29,404 nt of DNA from Leptolyngbya sp. SIO4C5 (GTDB taxonomy: Bacteria; Cyanobacteriota; Cyanobacteriia; Phormidesmidales; Phormidesmidaceae). Numbering within the stretch: position 1 is the stretch's first letter; each line of letters begins with the position of its first letter. A program made the position numbers and the translations under genes. Location: assembly GCA_010671965.1 (NCBI GenBank), contig JAAHIC010000011.1, forward strand, positions 1 to 29,404, read 5' to 3'. The notes under the pieces are model-generated. The model was not told the DNA's origin. It made no database searches and worked only from the letters and a program-made list of their open reading frames with translations. Of the stretch, positions 22,848 through 29,404 are shown piece after piece.

Positions 22848-24203
22848 ATGAATACCGTTTCTCGATATTGGCGACTGATTAGATTACGAGGCTCTGGTAA
22901 ATGTCATACAGAGGATCTACTACAGGTAAAAGCCTGGATAAACAAGAGTCTCCTCAAATGGGGCGAGTCAACGCCACTCCAGAATGTACAAGTTCAACGA
23001 GAAGTTCTGCAGGCTTGGCAAACGAGGGATAGTGAGTCTCTAATCGCACGGCTTAGTTTGCGCTGCTTCATCACTTACCAAATTCATCAGACCTGTATAC
23101 AGATTGCGAATCAATTTGGCGAATATCATGGTTTCACAGTTGGAGATCTTCTACCTTTAGTCTTAGACGACGACGGAAAACTAGAGCCGAATTACCGGCC
23201 TTTAACCCTCGAAATTCTAGAGACCTATGATCAGAGTAAAGCGCAGTTAAGTACATGGTCTCGACGGCTAACCAAGCGACATCCTGAACTTGTTCGCTTT
23301 TTAATTGAAAAAGATCTTTATTTCATTAGTCCGTGGGCAATTTTGAATGATACGTCCCTTAGTTATTTGCAGAGAGTTTTAAGAGAATATCATCTTAGTC
23401 CTGAAGAGGATGTTGTTGCTTCGGCTCAACTGTTAGCAAAATATCATCAAGTCTATCGTGCGAGCCGTGTAAATCCCAAAATTCGGAAGTCAGACCCTTG
23501 CTCAAAACCTACGGTGGAACAACTTCAGCAAATTGATGCTCAAACTGCACCTAAAAAAGTCCTAGCTCGACTAGAACACATTTCTGAACAACTGCGGCAG
23601 TATCGCATTCATGCAAGAGGGGGTAATCCTAAACGTTATTACTGGGACGAGCAAAAGTGGGACACGATACCTGATCCGCAAGCAGGAAAGCTAACAGATG
23701 CTGAAAACGAACAGACTAGATTTTTAGAGCGATACAGAGAGGAATTACCTCGGTGCTTAAGCGATAGTTTGATCAATGTCATTCAAAACAAAATTACTCG
23801 GCTGCAGCAACGTACGCCATCAAAGGACAAAAGCTATGTAAAAGGGTTGGCTTTATTTCACTGTGAAGGACTAGCGATGAATGCGATCGCAGAAGCGCTT
23901 AACTTATCAAGTCAGGTTCAGGTGACCCGCCTCTTGCAGTTAAAAAGCTTGCGAACAGAGGTAAAGACCCATCTTTTACCAAGATTACAAATCCGAATTC
24001 GAGATCAGGCCTTAGACTTTCTCTCACCAGAACAACTCGATCAGCGAGCCGCAGCTCTAGAACAAGCCTTAGCAGAAGAGGTAGACCAAATCATGTTAGA
24101 AGCTCAGTCAGAAGCCAAAATTCCTCATGGAAGAACGACTAAAAGCTTATTTGCTTATCAGTTATGCCAACTTATTCACCAGTTTTTGACCGATGCTCCA
24201 TGA
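22848..24203 (+). CDS. Sigma-factor-like regulator of a CHAT-CHASE2 operon
   Basis: The protein has 451 residues from the ATG at 22848; a TTG at 22830 is also possible. The middle has RCFITYQIHQTCIQIANQFG and HGFTVGDLLPLVLDDDG (~75-110). The C-terminal third has YVKGLALFHCEGLAMNAIAE and ALNLSSQVQVTRLLQLKSL (~338-376), a region-4-like helix-turn-helix of sigma-70 type. Similar proteins head cyanobacterial operons with DUF1822, CHAT-CHASE2 and DUF928 genes, the order seen here. The sigma region 2 core is not obvious, so it may act as a DNA-binding regulator and not as a full sigma factor. It is divergent from the cmr operon. Family assignment is from memory of this gene neighbourhood. Confidence 0.6.
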   Translation: MNTVSRYWRLIRLRGSGKCHTEDLLQVKAWINKSLLKWGESTPLQNVQVQREVLQAWQTRDSESLIARLSLRCFITYQIHQTCIQIANQFGEYHGFTVGDLLPLVLDDDGKLEPNYRPLTLEILETYDQSKAQLSTWSRRLTKRHPELVRFLIEKDLYFISPWAILNDTSLSYLQRVLREYHLSPEEDVVASAQLLAKYHQVYRASRVNPKIRKSDPCSKPTVEQLQQIDAQTAPKKVLARLEHISEQLRQYRIHARGGNPKRYYWDEQKWDTIPDPQAGKLTDAENEQTRFLERYREELPRCLSDSLINVIQNKITRLQQRTPSKDKSYVKGLALFHCEGLAMNAIAEALNLSSQVQVTRLLQLKSLRTEVKTHLLPRLQIRIRDQALDFLSPEQLDQRAAALEQALAEEVDQIMLEAQSEAKIPHGRTTKSLFAYQLCQLIHQFLTDAP

Positions 24204-24227
24204 CAAAAAAATAGCTCTATTTATTGG

Positions 24228-25412
24228 GTGCGGTATCAATTTAATGCAACAGCTATGACCCACTATCAGTTTATAAAAGCCATGAATCACTCTGATGAAA
24301 CCTCAGATTTAGACTTTGTTCCTTGGCAAACCACAACAATCACACTCACTCAATCTGATATGAACTGGGCAATGGAGACATGTCAGTCCATCACTGATTT
24401 AGAAGTTCAGTGGCAAACGTTCTTGAGTGCTTTGGCTATAAAAGGCTTTCAGCACTGGTTGGCAGCAAGCGATATCAAACTGGTTACCCACAGCTGTGGA
24501 AATCAGATATCTGCCATAGGCGTAAACTGCTATGTCGATAACTTTCGCCTTTGTTTGTTGCCACAGGGTAGCTTAAGCAATAAATGGGTTACGGTTCCTC
24601 AATCAGTCCTAGACTCTGCTGATGCATATCCTCATTTCTTTGTAATGATTGAGGTGATTGAATCCCTGCAGCAGGTCACTATTTTAGGTAGCTTGCGGAT
24701 TGATCAATTGCAAACCTATTGCCAACAGTCTGGAATACCTCCTAATACTGAGGGAACTTACACCATTCCAATTCACTTATTTGAGATCTCACCTACACGG
24801 CTCATGCTTTATCTGAGCTGTCTCAATCCGGCAATGATAGCTGCTCCAGCCGTTTCTAAAAGATCCTCATTTGCATTATCCGGTGTACGAGCAGGTTTGC
24901 TCAATGCTAGCCGCTGGCTACAAAATCAACTGGATGATACAGCAGACCAATTGGCTTGGACCTTGATGCCGCCACTAGCCACAGCTACGACAGCCCATAA
25001 CGGCATACGCAGTCCTGTACAGGATTTGGAAATGATATTAACGGATTTGCGATTTGCTGGCGTAGTTGTGCCTCCAAATGCTAGAGGAGTTTACAAAGAC
25101 CTGCAATCACTAGGATTACCTTTTCGAATTTATGCCCTAGCATGGCCTCGGTTTGAGATCGCTCCACCAGAATGGTCGCTGTTTATTTCCCTTGGCCCGA
25201 AGACTGGTGAACAGTTGCCTGCAGGTACTCGCCTGAGTATCCAGGATCAGCAGGCTATCTTAGCAGAGCAGGTTTTAAAGCAAGAAGAGGCCGCGACTTA
25301 TCTCTACATTCAAGTGGGTGGAAACTGGACTGAGCAGTTTACCGCGACTGTTCAGCTTCCCGATGGGGCATTGTTGACATGGCCTGCCTTTATCTTTGAT
25401 CCCGGTTTTTGA
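24228..25412 (+). CDS. DUF1822 family protein
   Basis: The protein has 394 residues from a GTG at 24228. ATG codons at 24255 and 24282 are plausible shorter starts, and the conserved part begins after the second (TITLTQSDMNWAMETCQSI). The DUF1822 features are an N-terminal helix ending in LSALAIKGFQHWLAASDI, then NCYVDNFRLCLLPQGSLS and a VMIEVIESLQQVTILGSL strand. The C-terminal half includes VNLGxxL-like HNGIRSPVQDLEMILTDLRF and WSLFISLGPKTGEQLPAGTR strands. It has no signal peptide or membrane segment. The family is cyanobacterial and of unknown function. It lies between the sigma-like and CHAT genes with gaps of about 25-50 bp, so cotranscription is likely. Confidence 0.75.
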   Translation: MRYQFNATAMTHYQFIKAMNHSDETSDLDFVPWQTTTITLTQSDMNWAMETCQSITDLEVQWQTFLSALAIKGFQHWLAASDIKLVTHSCGNQISAIGVNCYVDNFRLCLLPQGSLSNKWVTVPQSVLDSADAYPHFFVMIEVIESLQQVTILGSLRIDQLQTYCQQSGIPPNTEGTYTIPIHLFEISPTRLMLYLSCLNPAMIAAPAVSKRSSFALSGVRAGLLNASRWLQNQLDDTADQLAWTLMPPLATATTAHNGIRSPVQDLEMILTDLRFAGVVVPPNARGVYKDLQSLGLPFRIYALAWPRFEIAPPEWSLFISLGPKTGEQLPAGTRLSIQDQQAILAEQVLKQEEAATYLYIQVGGNWTEQFTATVQLPDGALLTWPAFIFDPGF

Positions 25413-25435
25413 CTCTGTCCTAAGCGCCTCAAGCT

Positions 25436-27889
25436 ATGTATCGACTCAAAGTTTACGAAGCTAATCCGAACTGTATTTTTGAACTAACTTGGGGGCAAGG
25501 GCAGTGTATTAATGCTCGTGTGCCCTATCCCAAGCAGCTCAAAATTCTGTACGATCGCTGGCATAATACCTATCTAGGATTTTACAAGCAAGCTGTTCGG
25601 GGTCGAGTAGAAGCAGCAGGACAAGTTGTCTCTTCTCAATCGATTGACTGGCACACGCAGCTTGTACAAGCGGAAGCCAAACTTCTATCAGAATTTCATC
25701 GCTGGCTGAAACATGAATCGTTATTTGACCTGCGTAAAATTCTGGTGATTGAGCAGCAAAAAAAAGTCACTAATGCTCAATTCCAGCGAAAAAAAGCTAT
25801 AGCAACTCAGTCAACTAAAGCTTCTCTCTTTCTAACGTGCGCTTCTTTAGAGCTAGAGCGCCTGCCTTGGGAGACATGGGAGATTGGGGCTGATTTGCGG
25901 GGAGATACTTACTTTCAAATTGTGCGATCGCCGGCCACAATTCGTTCGACGGCCCATAACCGACGGCAGTTTCGTCGAGGTAAAACACGGGTACTTGCCA
26001 TCCTAGGCGATGATACTGGTCTCGATTTTGAGGGCGATCGCGCCGCATTAGACAATATTCCCTCATTGGAAATTCGCTACGAGGGCTGGAAATGCGCGAA
26101 AGACAGCCCTAATCTGCGCGAGACAATTTGTCAGGCGATCGCCGAGCCACAAGGCTGGGACATTCTATTTTTTGCAGGTCATAGTAATGAAGCTCAAGTG
26201 GTAGACGGGCTGATCTACATTGCGCCAGACATAGCGCTCTCTATGCAAGAGCTAAAACCCTACATTAGAAAAGCTCAGCAGCAGGGACTACAGTTCGCTT
26301 TGTTTAACTCATGCAGCGGTCTCAACATTGCTAACAGCGTTGTTGATTTGGGGCTAGGGCAAGTTGCAATCATGCGAGAGCCAATTCATAATGCCGTGGC
26401 TCATCGCTTTTTAGTGCAGTTTTTACAGCGCCTTGGTAATTACGAAGATGCTCAGACTGCCTTGGCAGGCGCTTGTCAATCATTGAAGTTGGAGCAAAAC
26501 CTGACCTATCCATCGGCTTATCTAATTCCATCTCTGTTCCGGCACCCAGATTCAGTCCCCTATCGGATTCAGCCAACTGGATGGCGACACCAAATTAAAC
26601 GCTGGTTGCCCACTAAACGAGAGGCAATCGCTGTGAGTGCGATCGCCCTGATAAGTATCCCTTTATTTGTGCAGGATTGGCTGATTGAGAGACGAGTTTT
26701 AGTTCAGGCTGTCTATCGGCAGATGTTCAGCCAACAGGGAATATCGACTGCAGAGCCACCTGTCATCATTGTTCAGATTGACAATGACACGCTAAACAGC
26801 CTTGGCATTAAGGAAAGAAACCCAATTGATCGCCAACTACTCGCCGATATTTTAGCCAAGTTAATAGAACTAGAGGCCACCGTCGTTGGCTTTGACTATT
26901 TACTAGAAACCCCCCAAGCTAACGATACTGCACTCAATCAGGTGATTCAGCAGGGCATTGAGCAACAGCTCTGGCTGGTTTTTATCACTGATATCTCACC
27001 CCGGGGTGACTGGCTTTCAATTTATTCAACTGTAGCGAGTTCTAATTGGGTGTTAGAGGGGGATGCCTGGGTACCTTTTCGACACGTCTTACCTAGACGT
27101 AGCAAAGGAGAAAATCCAACTCCCTTCAGTTCTCAGTTAGCGCTTGCCTACTGGTTGAGCCAGCAAGCTCGCTCAGGCAAAGCAGAGGTTCCCGTGCCGG
27201 CTAAGCTCACCGATGCATCACTCACAGAGCAAGTTGATGCATTTGTAGAGCGAATTGACGGGTCCCCTCTGCCTTCCCGTGCCAAACTCCACCCAATTAC
27301 TCTTTTTGCTTATTCACTAGGACAGTGGTGGCTGCAGCCTTTGCTGGATTTTTCAGTGCCGCCAAGTCATGCCTATATCCCGATATCGGCTGCGGACTTA
27401 CTCACCGACGCAGAGGCAATACTCCGAAAAACTGGAATGAGATCTTTGCAAGATTCAGTGATTATCGTTGCCGCCGGTGGTTATTTTGAGGCTGGGATTG
27501 CTCAAAAAGGAGAAGATCAGTTTCCTATGCCCTTAGCGATGAAGCATTGGCAACAGCAGCCTATGGATGCATCTATCACAGGTGGGGAGATGCATGGCTA
27601 TATGACTCACCACATTCTTCAGAATCATTTGGTAGTGCCAATTCCAGATTTATGGATGGTTTTGGTTGCGGTGTTATTGGGCAAGGCGATTGCGCTCTAT
27701 GGGTTGCCGGTGCTTGGAAAGCGATCATTTGTCATTATGGGTTTTCTGGTGGGCGGCTCGATAAGTTACGGGCTGATCAGTTTGCAGCTTTATATCAGTA
27801 GTGCTGTGTTACTGCCTTGGCTGTTGCCCACGTTGACAGTTTGGATCTACGTTTTATCGAATTTTCGGGAGGATAATCTTGAACTTTAA
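25436..27889 (+). CDS. CHAT-CHASE2 membrane protein (putative caspase-like protease with extracytoplasmic sensor)
   Basis: The protein has 817 residues. Residues ~100-370 form a CHAT domain, a caspase-like fold, with ELERLPWETWEI (139-150) and the catalytic pair H249 (FFAGHS) and C293 (ALFNSCSG). A transmembrane helix (~396-413) leads to a CHASE2 domain (~415-730; VIIVQIDNDTLNSLGI and VVGFDYLLETP), which is extracytoplasmic in this family. Three helices follow at ~740-757, ~765-787 and ~790-809. It would therefore place a cytoplasmic protease under the control of an envelope sensor. It lies 23 bases after the DUF1822 gene and overlaps the lipoprotein gene. The substrate is unknown; autoactivation or cleavage of the operon's regulator is speculative. 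Confidence 0.85.
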   Translation: MYRLKVYEANPNCIFELTWGQGQCINARVPYPKQLKILYDRWHNTYLGFYKQAVRGRVEAAGQVVSSQSIDWHTQLVQAEAKLLSEFHRWLKHESLFDLRKILVIEQQKKVTNAQFQRKKAIATQSTKASLFLTCASLELERLPWETWEIGADLRGDTYFQIVRSPATIRSTAHNRRQFRRGKTRVLAILGDDTGLDFEGDRAALDNIPSLEIRYEGWKCAKDSPNLRETICQAIAEPQGWDILFFAGHSNEAQVVDGLIYIAPDIALSMQELKPYIRKAQQQGLQFALFNSCSGLNIANSVVDLGLGQVAIMREPIHNAVAHRFLVQFLQRLGNYEDAQTALAGACQSLKLEQNLTYPSAYLIPSLFRHPDSVPYRIQPTGWRHQIKRWLPTKREAIAVSAIALISIPLFVQDWLIERRVLVQAVYRQMFSQQGISTAEPPVIIVQIDNDTLNSLGIKERNPIDRQLLADILAKLIELEATVVGFDYLLETPQANDTALNQVIQQGIEQQLWLVFITDISPRGDWLSIYSTVASSNWVLEGDAWVPFRHVLPRRSKGENPTPFSSQLALAYWLSQQARSGKAEVPVPAKLTDASLTEQVDAFVERIDGSPLPSRAKLHPITLFAYSLGQWWLQPLLDFSVPPSHAYIPISAADLLTDAEAILRKTGMRSLQDSVIIVAAGGYFEAGIAQKGEDQFPMPLAMKHWQQQPMDASITGGEMHGYMTHHILQNHLVVPIPDLWMVLVAVLLGKAIALYGLPVLGKRSFVIMGFLVGGSISYGLISLQLYISSAVLLPWLLPTLTVWIYVLSNFREDNLEL
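27867..27873 (+). promoter_or_regulatory. Shine-Dalgarno site fixing a TTG start
   Basis: GGGAGGA lies five bases before the TTG at 27879. It is inside the end of the CHAT-CHASE2 gene and is the best reason to accept the TTG as the start of the overlapping lipoprotein gene. Confidence 0.65.
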
Positions 27890-28682
27890 ATTTGGGGTGT
27901 ATGGTACAGTTCTTGCGCCGATTGCTATTGTTGCTGGGGTACTGAGTGCTTGCGCACAAGTAGAGCAGACGCCACAGCCAGCGACATCTGATACGGAGAT
28001 GCCTACAGTAGCGCTTCGTGAGTCTAAAACTTCTGACCTTGGAGAAGGGTCTTGGCAAGTCGTAACGAGTGCCCTACTGAAAACAAGAAATCCTCGTAGT
28101 CCTGGGCAAGGCGGCAGTGGGGGATCTCGGGGAGAGGGCATCTGTATACTTAGTCCAAGCTATAGAGCAGAAATTTGGCACTTGATACCTCTTTTTGTCG
28201 TGGCAGGTGACGTTACTGCGATCGCTGTTCGACCTAACGGAGAAGATGAGTTTTCCTGGACTGTTGAGCTACCTAGCGCTGAAAACACTGAGCTTGAACC
28301 TGCCCCAATTGTCTATGACGGTGCGCCGTTGCAGCCAGGAACTGAATATGAGTGGTCTATTTTCTTCCTAGAACAATCCTCTGAAGCGGAGAGTAGTTCA
28401 GGCGCTACTGTCCCATCGGCTGAGCAGCAAACTATTGTTCTCTTCAAAGTGTTGGAGGATGAAGCGCGCGATCGCATTACGGCTGATTTAGACCAAATTC
28501 AGGTAGATTTAGAGGCTGAGGGAGCAGACACAGAGGCGATCGCTTTGGCCCGGGCCGGCTATTTTGTTGAAAATGGTTTGCTTGCTGATGCAATGCAGGA
28601 AATGTTTGCTGTTGATGACCCGTCTGAAAACTTGTTATCAAGTCGGGCAAATTTGGTCAGCGAACTTTGTCAGCCTGACTGA
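27879..28682 (+). CDS. DUF928-like lipoprotein
   Basis: The protein has 267 residues. The TTG start is supported by a strong ribosome binding site and by the signal sequence directly after it. A hydrophobic stretch ends in the lipobox L22-S-A-C25, predicting a lipid-anchored envelope protein. The mature part resembles a diverged DUF928 domain: RGEGICILSP, PLFVVAGDVTAIAV, IVYDGAPLQPGTEYEWSIFF, then a helical tail with ARAGYFVENGLLADAMQEMF. The middle includes a low-complexity Gly/Ser stretch. It overlaps the CHAT-CHASE2 gene by 11 bases, so its production is coupled to it; an interaction with the CHASE2 sensor is plausible but unproven. Function unknown. Confidence 0.65.
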   Translation: MNFKFGVYGTVLAPIAIVAGVLSACAQVEQTPQPATSDTEMPTVALRESKTSDLGEGSWQVVTSALLKTRNPRSPGQGGSGGSRGEGICILSPSYRAEIWHLIPLFVVAGDVTAIAVRPNGEDEFSWTVELPSAENTELEPAPIVYDGAPLQPGTEYEWSIFFLEQSSEAESSSGATVPSAEQQTIVLFKVLEDEARDRITADLDQIQVDLEAEGADTEAIALARAGYFVENGLLADAMQEMFAVDDPSENLLSSRANLVSELCQPD

Positions 28683-28770
28683 TGGATTCTAACGTTGTTT
28701 CTAAAACGAATTGTTTCTGGCTCATTTGAGCTGTGAGCTAGACTTAGGGGGTGTATTTTGTTGGGTAGTT

Positions 28771-29404
28771 ATGGTTCTTGCGGACCAAACAAGAGTAGTG
28801 CAAACTGAGGCTGGGCCAATTGTCCTGCCACCCGACGACTTGTCGAGTAATGAGCCGCCTTTGGAAACGTACCTCCACCTGCAGCAGATGATGCTGTTGC
28901 TCAAATGCCTGGACTGGCTCTGGCGCGATCGCAACGACTATTTTGCTGCAGGAAACTTGACTATTTATTACAACGCTCGCAGGCTCAAGACTCAAGACTT
29001 TCGAGGGCCAGATTTCTTTGTGGTGTCAAACACGGAGAAACGTCCCCGTAAGAGCTGGATAGTTTGGGAAGAGGGCGGTAGGTACCCTAACTTGATTGTC
29101 GAGCTGCTTTCAGACACAACAGCCGAGAGCGATCGCCAGCTCAAGAAAGAAATTTATCAGAACATATTTCGGACGCCGGAGTATTTTTGGTTTAGCCCAG
29201 ATACGCTAGAGTTTCAGGGATACGTGCTAGAACGAGGGATCTATCATCCCATTACTTCCAATAACCAGGGACACCTGTGGAGTGAGCAGTTGCAGCTTTT
29301 TCTAGGCATACATGAGCGTCAGTTGCGTTTTTTCTCAGCCGAAGGCCAATTGGTGCCGACGCCTGAGGAAGATGCGGCTGCTTCGATGGCTTTAGCGACA
29401 GCGG
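28771..29404 (+). CDS. Uma2 family endonuclease, truncated at the window end
   Basis: The frame is open from the ATG at 28771 to the last base, at least 211 codons without a stop. The product shows the PD-(D/E)XK layout of the Uma2/DUF820 family: LWRDRNDYFAAGNLTIYY, then FRGPDFFVV with the first catalytic Asp, VWEEGGRYPNLIVELLSD with the E-x-L core, and RTPEYFWFSPDTLEFQGYVL. The C-terminal EDAAASMALATA heads into the usual coiled tail and is cut off. Uma2 genes are abundant in cyanobacteria; their substrates are unknown. It starts 88 bp after the lipoprotein gene, which may mean a separate transcript. Confidence 0.8.
   Translation, partial: MVLADQTRVVQTEAGPIVLPPDDLSSNEPPLETYLHLQQMMLLLKCLDWLWRDRNDYFAAGNLTIYYNARRLKTQDFRGPDFFVVSNTEKRPRKSWIVWEEGGRYPNLIVELLSDTTAESDRQLKKEIYQNIFRTPEYFWFSPDTLEFQGYVLERGIYHPITSNNQGHLWSEQLQLFLGIHERQLRFFSAEGQLVPTPEEDAAASMALATA

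Overview
The window is cyanobacterial. The HIP1 octamer GCGATCGC recurs throughout, and several genes belong to families typical of cyanobacteria: DUF1822, DUF928, CHASE2-CHAT, Uma2 and 40-residue TPR proteins. It is a defence and regulatory island built around a type III-B CRISPR-Cas system with a reverse transcriptase-Cas1 fusion. I see no tRNA, rRNA or insertion sequence. The first ~100 bases read as a fragment of a proteobacterial-type peptide ABC permease and look like a chimeric contig end.

Layout: (1) 1-3543, two convergent TPR genes, the first cut by the contig edge. (2) 3544-5793, CRISPR array 1 (23 repeats of 35 nt, 22 spacers) with a duplicated trailer on its left and its leader on its right. 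(3) 5794-9722, a minus-strand adaptation operon: RT-Cas1, Cas2, two four-helix-bundle (Avd-like) proteins and a coiled-coil DUF2325 protein, transcribed toward array 1. (4) 9943-12842, plus strand: an HTH/NB-ARC STAND ATPase and a TPR protein joined by an ATGA overlap, which looks like a split STAND receptor. (5) 12889-15023, array 2 (26 repeats of 34 nt, 25 spacers) with a terminator at its left end and its leader at its right. (6) 15024-22458, the minus-strand effector operon: an S-4TM predicted pore-forming membrane protein, Cas10/Cmr2, Cmr3, Cmr4, Cmr5 and a long Cmr6-Cmr1-like fusion. (7) 22848-28682, plus strand: a sigma-like regulator, a DUF1822 protein, a CHAT-CHASE2 membrane protein and a DUF928-like lipoprotein. 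(8) From 28771, a Uma2-family nuclease gene that runs off the end.

How the parts may work together. Both arrays are best read on the minus strand, downstream of their leaders. The two leaders share an arrangement of direct and inverted G-rich motifs whose bases differ while pairing is kept. RT-Cas1/Cas2 would acquire spacers, possibly from RNA. Cas10 has an intact GGDD motif but no N-terminal HD nuclease domain, and Cmr4 appears to have Asn where the RNase Asp is expected. The complex therefore looks built mainly for cyclic-oligonucleotide signalling. The window has no CARF-type effector, ring nuclease or Cas6. The S-4TM membrane protein at the head of the cmr operon is the obvious candidate effector. 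This coupling is inference; the gene families and gene order are read from the sequence.
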